From NCBI GenBank assembly GCA_017506865.1, contig JAFCMP010000368.1, forward strand, positions 806,001-870,000: a DNA stretch of 64,000 nucleotides, given 5' to 3'. Under the pieces are notes generated by a model. That model saw nothing but the letters and a program-made list of their open reading frames with translations, was not told the DNA's origin and did not search any database. Made by a program: the position numbers and the translations under genes. Positions 57,301 to 64,000 of this stretch are shown here, in pieces. How positions within the stretch are numbered: position 1 is the stretch's first letter; every line of letters starts with the position of its first letter. The DNA comes from Tribonema minus (Eukaryota > Sar > Xanthophyceae > Tribonematales > Tribonemataceae).

Positions 57301-60300
57301 TCTCTCGATGCTCAGCATCACGTGGGGGACCTCAAGTTCAAGAAATGACCGTTGGACACGCAACCCATGGTTGAAGGCAATCTGCTTGTGCCATCTCGCG
57401 CCACGCCGCGCCCCGTGTGACTAATATACTCACTCACTCACTCACCATGTCCAGGATGTGGTTGAAGGCGTCCTTCTTGTTGCCCATCTCGCGCCACGCG
57501 GCGCCCATGCAATATGACTCATTCACTCACTCACTCACTCCCCACTCACTCTGAAGGCGTTCTTCTTGTTGCCCATCTCGCGCCACGCCGCGCCCATGTG
57601 ACTCATTTACTGACTCACTCACTCACCATGTCCAGGATGTGGTTGAAGGCGTTCTTCTTGTTGCCCATCTCGCGCCACGCCGCGCCCATGCAGAAGCGCG
57701 TGCTGCCCGCCGCCTTTGCGCGCGCCGCCGCTTCCAGCACCTCCTGCACCTGTTTACGTGTACGTACAGCAGAAGAATAAATGAATGTACGCACACAGAT
57801 ACACTCCGGGCGTTGCGGTTTCAGGGCGGTTACGCTACAGCTGCCGTTCAACCCTAACCCTAACCCTAATCTAACCCTAACCCTAACTTGCGCACGCCGC
57901 CGCTTCCAGCACCTCCTGCACCTGATGACGTGTAAAATAACAATAAAAAAGATGCATGCAAAAACATGAAAAACACATGTATGAACATGTGGCCCTGTGA
58001 GTGACTGCAACTCGCTGCCACTCGTGTGTAGAGAGGGCGACGGTTGCACTGACGGTTCCACCCTAAGTAAGTGCAAACTGGCAGTGATGATGCCTGCGCG
58101 CGCCGCCGCTTCTAGCACCTCCTGCTCCTGTTGGGTGCCGATGCGGTGTGGTGTAATCACACAGCAACAGTGAAACTCCGAGCAACTGCGACCTGGCGAT
58201 GATGTTTGCCTGCGCTGCCGCTTCAGCACGTGCAACTGCAAAGTGGCAGCAGCGAAGTGCAGTGATGTTGCGGAACTGCGGTTTGGCAAAGACTTCCGTG
58301 CAAGCCGCCACCTCCAGCACCTCCTGCATCTGGTCAGGTGTAGGTACAGTAGAGATATGCATGAAGAATGAAAAATGCACGGTTTTACAGAAAACTCTGT
58401 GTAACTGTAGGCGTCGAAGTGCGGGCACACTGTGGATTGCTCTGTGGCGTTGCAGAGGCGGTTACACTCTAGGTAACTGCGTGTGCGTGAGCCTCTGCCT
58501 TCAGCACCTGCTACACCTGTTGCCGCGTGGAGGGATGCCTGCCAAAATGGTTGCTCTATGAGTGACTGCAACTGGCGACCACTGATGTGTAGATGGCTGC
58601 ACGCGGGGACGACGGTTGCACTGACGGCTACGCATGCGTTGCCGCTACCGGCGCCTTCTCTGCCTGTGCATACCACTTCAAGATCATGCTCATTTTGAGG
58701 TTGCCGTTCATCTGCGGCGTGGGCTTGACGAATGTCTTGTGCCGCACGCTCTGCAAGTTGAGTCGTCCGCCGGCACTCAAACTTGAAGTTTGTGTCCACA
58801 CTCACCTTCATCTGCGGCACGAGCGTCTTGTGCCGCACGCTCTGCGAGCTGTGTCCTCCCGCAGACAATACAAAAGTTGTAAGTTTGCACTCCAGGATTG
58901 AAGTTGACGCTCACATCTGCGGCGTGGACTTGACAAACGCATCCGTCTGCGGCGTGGGCTTGACAAACGCCTTTGCCGCATGCTCTGCGAGCACGCCCCC
59001 GTGGACAACAAAGTTGAAGGTTGAACTCTCAAATTGAAGTTGGCACTCACCTTCATCTGCGGCGTGGGCTTGACGAACGTCTTGTGCCGCACGCCCCTCT
59101 GCGAGCAGTACGAGCAGTCCTCTGTGCACCCCCCCGTCTTGATCGACAGCAGCGTGCACTGCTGCACCTCGCGCGGATTGAAGAACAGAAGTTGAAGTTT
59201 GTGCTCCAGAATTGAAGTTGAAGCTCACCTTCATCTGCGGCGTCGGCTTGACGAACGTCTTGTGCCGCACGCTCTGCGAGCAGTAAGAGCAGTCCTCCGT
59301 GCACCCCCCCGTCTTGATGGACAGCAGCGTGCACTGCTGCACCTCGCGAGGGTTGAAGAACATCCTGTGCACCGTCGCCGCGCGGTACAGCAGCTCCAGC
59401 ATCGGCATCTGGTAAATCTCCGCAATTTCCTCCTTGGTCCAGTCCTGTGCAGCGCAATGGCCGATCGCGATGATGCTCATAATGACAATTTCGTGTTACA
59501 TGTCCGCAATGATAATATCGTTATCCCCTAAATGAGTATTGCCATCTGGTGGAAGCAGCTCCAGCATGGGCATCTAGTAAATCTCTGCGATTTCCTTCTT
59601 GGCTCAGTCCTATGCGGGACAATTATCGAGCATGATGATGTTACGATGACTGATGAATATCATGTAATGCTTATCAGAATATAATGAGCTTCAGTATCTG
59701 AGTAGATATCCGCAATCTGTCATTTTTCCAACGCTGTGAACCGCCAGATGCATTGAACAAGAACTATGACATTAGCAAAAAAGTATATGTGAAAAATGTC
59801 CGTCTAAAGCAGGTATATTGATGTGGGCAACTGAGCCACAGTTGAGGAGTGTGTGATCAGGCAGCCTCACAGACACAAACAGCTAAGCGATGACTAGCTC
59901 AGCAATGAGGCAGCATCACCCAGGCATACCTACAGGTTTGAGCATGAGGCAACGTCCGCTACGCAGGCTTTCCAACACCCACACCACGGTGGCACGCCAT
60001 GTTGAAGTACGTGGCCACCTCACCACTGCCGACGACACCAACCTGCAGTGCTGATGCATATATGTAGTTGCTTGCCAATGGCCTGTCATAACTCGTTGTG
60101 CGTTGCATGTCGCGCTGATGACGGAGGCGGCGAGTGTTGCCCCACGATGGAACGGTAAGCGGGATCCCGCACGTAGCAGCTGCACACGAGCTACTGGCGA
60201 CGGCTAGCAACGTTGACCAAGAGCCTTCATTTACATAGCAGATCTAAATTTATATGCATGCGACCCCAGCAAGGCAAGGCGCGCGGACCCTGATGACGTT

Positions 60301-60667
60301 GTCGACGCCGTCGTGCAGTGCCACCCCAGATTCAACTACCCAGTTTAAAGCTGCGATCAACACGTCCGCCACAACATCCATGCTTTGCAGGAGCCGAGGA
60401 GGCGGCGATAAAAGCCATGGTCGACAAAGCCGCTGGCAGGCAACTTACATTCCTCACGCTCGCCGTAAACCCATTTAGGCTGCGTGTCTCCCCCATCTTG
60501 ACGTTGCGGGCGACCGCATAGTGAGACTCCGGTGCCGGCTCAGGGGCCTCGTGTCGATAGCTGTCTACTACTGCGGATGCCAGCCTGCTCTGCTCCAGCG
60601 TGGCCCTCCTTCGGACGCCACCGGCAACGATGGATCGCGAGCGCATGAGCATCGTCGCTGCTTTCAT
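48186..60667 (-). CDS. BIO2: Biotin synthase, 11 exons seen, last exon not found
   Basis: Exons 60667-60449, 59444-59229, 57749-57627, 56404-56339, 55630-55556, 53739-53624, 52410-52314, 51744-51689, 51079-51013, 49391-49302 and 48374-48186 join in phase to 438 residues. This radical-SAM enzyme makes biotin from dethiobiotin. The CxxxCxxC cluster is [11 protein letters not shown] (Cys121, 125, 128). The [2Fe-2S] ligands are Cys165 (STRFCMG), Cys198 (GLEVCCTLG), Cys258 (ISVCCGG) and Arg332 (MVRLSAGR). [25 protein letters not shown] and [20 protein letters not shown] are also conserved. The first 73 residues are basic and Ser/Ala-rich, probably a mitochondrial targeting region. Exon 11 continues about 55 residues past the LFNKLGL where bacterial enzymes end soon. 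Intron 9 has a GC donor. It shares a 344-bp upstream region with the helicase gene. Confidence 0.93.
48375..49301 (-). repeat. Intron 10 of biotin synthase: exon-end copies
   Basis: Exon 11 5' copies at about 48480-48512 and 48622-48655 (+ strand GCTTGTTGAACAGCTGCAGA). Exon 10 3' copies at about 49203-49242, 49040-49065 and 48865-48885 (+ strand CGCGGTGTCA). GAATGAATGA runs fill 48400-48780. Confidence 0.65.
49302..49391 (-). CDS. BIO2: Biotin synthase exon 10
   Basis: CACAG acceptor, GCG/GTACGT donor. Encodes [20 protein letters not shown] then [10 protein letters not shown]. Confidence 0.95.
49392..51012 (-). repeat. Intron 9 of biotin synthase: exon 10 acceptor-side copies
   Basis: Copies of exon 10's start at about 49443-49467, 49836-49882 (double), 50693-50722 and 50790-50830 (+ strand AACATGAGCGCCTGT). 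Nothing else coding is seen in 49900-50680. Confidence 0.6.
51013..51079 (-). CDS. BIO2: Biotin synthase exon 9, GC donor
   Basis: GCCAG acceptor. Encodes [20 protein letters not shown] then EQ, with Arg332. Donor CAG/GCAAGT makes a GC-AG intron. Confidence 0.88.
51080..51688 (-). repeat. Intron 8 of biotin synthase: exon 9 acceptor-side copies
   Basis: Two copies of + strand GCGGGCATCAGGATTCTGGC at about 51147-51172 and 51330-51357. Confidence 0.7.
51689..51744 (-). CDS. BIO2: Biotin synthase exon 8
   Basis: GGCAG acceptor followed by a G run, CACG/GTGAGC donor. Encodes [18 protein letters not shown], matching the bacterial FDFIRTIAVAR block. The exact acceptor in the G run could shift by a codon. 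Confidence 0.8.
51745..52313 (-). other. Intron 7 of biotin synthase
   Basis: Holds a CCCTAA array at about 52165-52206 and a loose duplication around GCAAACATACCCATAGACTA-type sequence. No clear exon copies are seen. Confidence 0.5.
52314..52410 (-). CDS. BIO2: Biotin synthase exon 7
   Basis: GATAG acceptor, GAG/GTGAGC donor. Encodes [20 protein letters not shown] then [12 protein letters not shown]. Confidence 0.93.
52411..53623 (-). repeat. Intron 6 of biotin synthase: exon 7 acceptor and exon 6 donor copies
   Basis: Exon 7 5' copies at about 52530-52592, 52650-52690, 52803-52862 and 52935-52990 (+ strand GTCGCCAGCGTGTGCAGCAG). Exon 6 3' copies at about 53503-53558, 53277-53350 and 53108-53165 (+ strand CTCCTTCTCGCCCAGCCGCA). 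Confidence 0.8.
53624..53739 (-). CDS. BIO2: Biotin synthase exon 6
   Basis: CTCAG acceptor, ACAG/GTATGT donor. Encodes [20 protein letters not shown] then [14 protein letters not shown], with Cys258. The exon with the most flanking copies. Confidence 0.95.
53740..55555 (-). repeat. Intron 5 of biotin synthase: six acceptor-side copies of exon 6
   Basis: Copies at about 53865-53915, 54045-54095, 54240-54292, 54405-54455, 54825-54872 and 55008-55045. Each carries + strand CGTCTGCAGCCGGTCGTCGT (or variant), then CGTACGTGCG and GTGATCACCTGAGG, which is the acceptor side. Also a (GT)n run at about 54588-54615 and CCCTAA arrays near 55078, 55272 and 55317. Confidence 0.85.
54541..54590 (+). mobile_element. 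Dispersed repeat B, copy 3 (end fragment)
   Basis: Only the terminal block remains: CCCTTGTCACCTAGAGCTCA then CGATCTTTTTGATTCG. It lies in intron 5 of biotin synthase and is followed by a (GT)n run. Confidence 0.5.
55556..55630 (-). CDS. BIO2: Biotin synthase exon 5
   Basis: CCGCAG acceptor, AAG/GTACGG donor. Encodes [20 protein letters not shown] then EHYAK, the YNHNLDT motif. Confidence 0.95.
55631..56338 (-). repeat. Intron 4 of biotin synthase
   Basis: A loose tandem array at 55630-55990 repeats GGTAGGTATGGTATGAGAA with ATACATGCGTACCCAAACTT. TTAGGG copies at about 56300-56318 adjoin the exon 4 donor. Confidence 0.55.
56339..56404 (-). CDS. BIO2: Biotin synthase exon 4
   Basis: GCGCAG acceptor, CAG/GTGAGC donor. 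Encodes [20 protein letters not shown] then DQ, with Cys198. Confidence 0.93.
56405..57626 (-). repeat. Intron 3 of biotin synthase: exon 4 acceptor and exon 3 donor copies
   Basis: Exon 4 5' copies at about 56488-56535 and, weakly, 56585-56612. Exon 3 3' copies at about 57546-57602, 57443-57512 and 57372-57415 (+ strand TTGCCCATCTCGCGCCACGC). (ACTC)n runs follow the donors. Confidence 0.75.
57627..57749 (-). CDS. BIO2: Biotin synthase exon 3
   Basis: AACAG acceptor, ATG/GTGAGT donor. Encodes [20 protein letters not shown] then [15 protein letters not shown]. Contains Cys165, a [2Fe-2S] ligand. Confidence 0.95.
57750..59228 (-). repeat. Intron 2 of biotin synthase: exon 3 acceptor and exon 2 donor copies
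   Basis: Exon 3 5' copies at about 57893-57926, 58098-58133, 58302-58335 and 58490-58520 (+ strand CCGCCGCTTCCAGCACCTCC). Exon 2 3' copies at about 59051-59186 (long), 58908-58990, 58803-58860 and 58712-58760 (+ strand TGCGGCGTGGGCTTGACGAA). CCCTAA array at about 57850-57890. Confidence 0.85.
59229..59444 (-). CDS. BIO2: Biotin synthase exon 2, radical-SAM cluster
   Basis: CACAG acceptor, AAG/GTGAGC donor. Starts [14 protein letters not shown], then [20 protein letters not shown] with SYCSQ. Phase 0 both ends, 72 codons. Confidence 0.95.
59445..60448 (-). repeat. Intron 1 of biotin synthase
   Basis: One acceptor-side copy of exon 2 at about 59557-59618 (+ strand GCAGCTCCAGCATGGGCATC). No other coding sequence is seen from 59640 to 60440. 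Confidence 0.6.
60449..60667 (-). CDS. BIO2: Biotin synthase exon 1, targeting region
   Basis: ATG at 60667-60665; [20 protein letters not shown] then [13 protein letters not shown], basic and without acidic residues at first, as in mitochondrial presequences. Donor AAT/GTAAGT, phase 0. Confidence 0.75.
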
Positions 60668-61011
60668 GGCAGGAAACTGACAGGTGGTCCTCAAAGGCAG
60701 CGAGGTCTGTTGATGCTGCGATGTATCGCTGGGTCGCACTGGCTTTGTCTGTGTGTGCTCAGCGGCTATCAACCACGGTGCACCAGCTTCGGGTTTTTGG
60801 ATCGAAAGCGGGTGCGGGCACACGAAAAATTCAACTTCTTTAATGATGGCTTGAAGTAAGACGCCCTTACCCTTGTGGCCATTAGAGACACCCACCAGCC
60901 TGCTTTGCTTGCCTTCCTTGTTGTAAGAGCTTTCGCTGTGTTGCGGCGCAAAAGGGACGCGGTCTCACCACCTGTTGGACTACACATTACTGTGCTAACA
61001 ATCAACCACCG
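60668..61011. promoter_or_regulatory. Shared upstream region of biotin synthase and helicase genes
   Basis: 344 bases separate the two divergent start codons, so both promoters and 5' UTRs must overlap or abut here unless 5' non-coding exons exist. No TATA box or other known element was recognised. Confidence 0.5.
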
Positions 61012-61227
61012 ATGAGGCTCAAGAAAAGGCCTCGCACGGAGCTGAATGCACCTGTAGACGAGGAGACGGAGCTGACGCAGCTGGAGCAGAGAGTGTTGAA
61101 TGAGGCGCCACCCAAGGGAACGCAAGCGGCAGCAGCTGGCGGCAGGCAGTTCTCGCAGCTGCCCCTGTCGAGGAGGACGCTGCAAGGGCTGGAAAGTGGC
61201 AAGTTCGACAGCATGACAGAGATACAG
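61012..61227 (+). CDS. DBP4: Dbp4-like helicase exon 1, Q-motif region
   Basis: ATG at 61012, donor ACAG/GTGAGT, 72 codons, phase 0. Contains QLPLSRRTLQGLESGKFDSM then TEIQ. Confidence 0.85.
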
Positions 61228-63997
61228 GTGAGTCGCACAACTCATGCAGCTCACAGTGGTACCTACGCTGTGTGCTTCATCACCACTACCTTGTTTGGTC
61301 AGAGCGTAAATGCCTCTAATTCTTGAGACACACCAGTGCCAGGAGCGATGCTTTGCCATGCATCGTGTGTTCGAGGAAGCTTTGGCATTCCATGGTCAGC
61401 TGATTACAACAACAGGGTGCACAACTTAGCAGCCTCCCAAAGCAGCCGTAGCAGCGTCGATTTCCTCTGCATCAACGCCTATTGACTCAAGCCATGCAAC
61501 GCGCAAGCCGTGGACACCTAGCACCGGCTGCGCTCGAGGCAACCACTATGACACCTAGCACAGGCCGTGCTCTCGGCGGCTATGATGTTGGGTGCTGCTG
61601 CTGTGGTTTCACGACCACGTTTTGAGACAAAGTGTCTGATGGCTGGGCTATGTCTTTTCACTGCAGCAAGGGACTTGTCACGCGCCATCCTGGCAGGAGC
61701 AGGCCAATTGTGCAAGGCAGCAGTACACGCCTCTAGACTAGGGCTCGGCAAACGCCCTAATCTACCAGCGCAGTAACCTGCGTTGTAGGCGAGGGACCCT
61801 TCAGGGCGCGAGCCTTCTTAGGTATTTCGGCGCGCGCGCGATTCTCCACACTACCGATGCATCTGGGCGTGCTGACTTTTGCGAACTGGAATGCTGGTTT
61901 TTGCGGAATGTTGCGCATGGGCGCCAATCAGTGCTCTGATAGAGTTGCTCTGGCGGCACGGCACGACCGTTTACCAATCAGCCTGCAGGGGTCTAGTTGT
62001 TACTCCCCGACGGCAACACCCAAGGAAGCCTCGAGCTTATTCTGGCGCTGGCTCTCCAGTGCGTACGGTGTTGCTGCACAGGCAGCGCTGAGCGCGTGCA
62101 GCAAACTGACACTTGGCACGTATCGTACTGCAGTCTTAAGCCTGCGGCCACGCTTCATGGCCTGCAGGGCGCGCTCATCATGTCGCCACTTTTCCGCCTC
62201 CAAAAGTGAAGTTGTGCGTAACGGCTTTGAAGTTGCTGCGATGTCGTTGTGTGATCATGTTAAAATGCACGCAGCGTGTGCACATTGTCATCATCAGATT
62301 TGGAACAAAAACCAGTTTTCATGTTCAATGACGCAACTCGACGTAGAACCATTTCCTGTGACTGTGCTTTGAGCGCAACTTACTCCCAAGGCTGCCTCCT
62401 CACACATGCACTAGGGGTCCCTCGCCCCCTACCTCCGGAGGATTAAGGGAGGGTTCTTTCTTGTCCATCAGTTTTCATAACCAAAAGTATGTGGCAGCTG
62501 ACATTTTTTTCAAGTTTGAGACCTCATGCCACAACTTCCGCTTCGAGTATGTAGCAGCTGCGGTGAAGTGATGCGCTTCGTGCATCTGAGTGGGGGCAGC
62601 ACTGACCCTGTTTCTGGAGCCCCTAATTCTAGCGCGCACCAAATCGAGCAGAAGTGAAGTTATTCATACCATTTGATCGTAGTTGGGATCAGTGGTGAGT
62701 CCTTGTACATGTTGTTTTGACGCCATCAGAACGTATAGGGTTAGCGTTAGGGTTAGGTAGGGTTACGCGCTATCCTGCTAAAGGGCTGTATCGCAGACTG
62801 CGCCGCGTTGCGCGTGAAGCACCGCCCTTCTACTACGTGTACCCTGAAGCACTTATTGCATGCAATGAGGTGAAGGAGGCAAGTCACATCTCGGCATGTA
62901 ATCAGCTGAGCCGCCACTTGGATTAGCAGGTCCGCGTTCAGGGGTGAGAGTAGGGTTAGGGTCAGGGTCAGGTTAGCAGTCGATGTCTCGTCACTTTGAT
63001 TAGCAGTTCTACGCCCACATCCACACTTCAGGTTTAGGGTTAGGGCTGGGTTTAGGGTTTAAGGTGTAAGGTTAGGATCAGAGTGGACTCCAGCTGTCAT
63101 CCGCGTCCAAGCTCCCCGCAGAGTGTGTTTTTGTCACGTGCCACCTGTCAGCGCACACCCTCAGGGTGAGGGGTATGCTAACCCAACCCTAACCCTCATT
63201 ACTGCAAGTGACATCTGCCACCGCTCCAACTGCTGCTGACAGCGGTGGGTCGGCATCACTGCAGTGAGCGAGCTGCGTGCCATCCCCTTGACCTCACGTT
63301 GCAAAGCCTCGCGGTTCGAGGCTGTTGAGCCACGGCCATCGCCCATAAATGGGTCGGCGCATTATCCGTCAGAGTCTTGCTATGCTGCCAGGTAGCTGTA
63401 CCCCTAACACCTAACCCTTACCTAGGCCTAATTCCAATCCTAACCCTGCTGCTCGCAGCAGGGAGCCATAAGGGCAATATGTTTTCATGCAGGTTGCGTC
63501 ACATCTTGTGCGGAGTGTTGCCACCGCTGCGAGCTGCCGCTGAGCACTGTTGCCTCTTGCAGCTTAACAGCACACCAGTGTCTTCCAGAAGTCAAGCCGT
63601 TGTCTGCTGCGGTTTGCAGTCGCACTTTCTCGACGAGGACATGTGCAGTGCACAGGCATTTGTGGGTTTAGGGTTATTAAGTTAGGGTTAGAGTTACGGG
63701 AAAGGGTGATCGGGCTACTCTGAACCCATCAGGCCTTCGGGATGAATTACTGTCTGTCTGCTGCTGAGCGCTGCTGATGCCGCAGCTGCTGAGCAGTGTT
63801 GCTGAACTGCCGCTGAGCACTGCCTTCTGATCTTAAGAAATCAACACTTCAAGCAGGTTTCACCTATGTAGCAAACTGCTCATTGCTGACTGCTGCTGAG
63901 CAATGCTGCTGCAACTGCTCCCGCTGCTGTGCGCGTAGGCGGCGTCTATCCCACACGCTCTGGCTGGGCGCGACGTTCTAGGGGCCGCCAGCACAGG
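61012..63997 (+). CDS. DBP4: DEAD-box RNA helicase (Dbp4/DDX10-like), 3' truncated by window
   Basis: Exon 1 61012-61227 and exon 2 63939-63997 are in phase. The encoded protein starts MRLKKRPRTELNAPVDEETE and contains FSQLPLSRRTLQGLESGKFD followed by SMTEIQ, the F...LS..TL.GL......T.IQ Q-motif region of the Dbp4/DDX10 helicases that act in 18S rRNA processing in the nucleolus. Exon 2 continues AASIPHALAGRDVLGAASTG, the stretch that leads into the Walker A motif. Family members usually read AKTGSGKT there, so this Ser for Lys deserves a check. The rest of the gene lies off the right edge. Its start is head-to-head with biotin synthase. Confidence 0.85.
61228..63938 (+). other. DBP4: Intron 1 of the Dbp4-like gene
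   Basis: A 2.7-kb intron with a short duplication near 61510-61580 (ACACCTAGCACCGGC.GTGCTC), TTAGGG variants at 62738-62760 and 62950-63070, and GCTGCTGAGC-rich sequence near 63750-63930. No clear copies of exons 1 or 2 were recognised. ORFs inside it show no known domain. Confidence 0.5.
63939..63997 (+). CDS. DBP4: Dbp4-like helicase exon 2, start of motif I
   Basis: GTAG acceptor at 63935-63938; encodes AASIPHALAGRDVLGAASTG. The donor may be GG/GTA at 63998, with the window ending there; the exon end is uncertain. Confidence 0.75.
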
Positions 63998-64000
63998 GTA

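Noticed and set aside
61857..62372. 171-codon + strand ORF in the helicase intron
   Set aside because: No domain, and it lies between two in-phase exons of the Dbp4-like gene.

Overview
The window is eukaryotic nuclear DNA made of very intron-rich protein genes. Exons are short (about 50-220 bp), GC-rich, and bounded by GT(G/A)AG...CAG junctions. Introns are long and packed with decayed repeats, including many interstitial TTAGGG/CCCTAA tracts. GC-rich codon use, a TGTAA motif after one stop codon, and an OTU-protease-bearing LINE of a kind known from Chlamydomonas suggest a green alga, probably chlorophycean. That assignment is inference.

Layout: (1) positions 885-21369, + strand, hold 21 phase-consistent exons of a membrane-anchored subtilisin-family (S8) protease. 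Asp, His and Ser of the triad are present, followed by a beta-rich C-terminal region, one transmembrane segment and a Cys/His tail; the 5' end lies off the window. (2) Positions 33217-23077, - strand, hold a gene of unknown function with seven or eight phase-compatible exons, beginning with a signal-peptide-like sequence. (3) Positions 42262-33410, - strand, hold an intact 2950-codon non-LTR retrotransposon ORF with proline repeats, zinc-finger-like Cys/His clusters, an OTU-like protease, a reverse transcriptase, a CCHC knuckle and a restriction-like endonuclease. Its 5' end abuts a tRNA-like sequence followed by 26 T. A decayed second copy lies at about 44350-45410. (4) Positions 60667-48186, - strand, hold biotin synthase in at least 11 exons with all radical-SAM and Fe-S ligands. 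(5) From 61012, + strand, a DEAD-box RNA helicase of the Dbp4/DDX10 type starts, head-to-head with biotin synthase and cut by the window edge.

The most striking structure is shared by the three large host genes. Most exons are flanked by partial, decaying copies of their own ends. Copies of an exon's 5' part with its splice acceptor lie upstream of the real exon, and copies of its 3' part with its donor lie downstream. Only the central copy is complete, and only it keeps reading phase with its neighbours. This accounts for much of the intron length and looks like repeated tandem duplication across individual splice junctions.

Exon boundaries were read by eye from splice motifs, phase and protein-family conservation. 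Copy boundaries are approximate.
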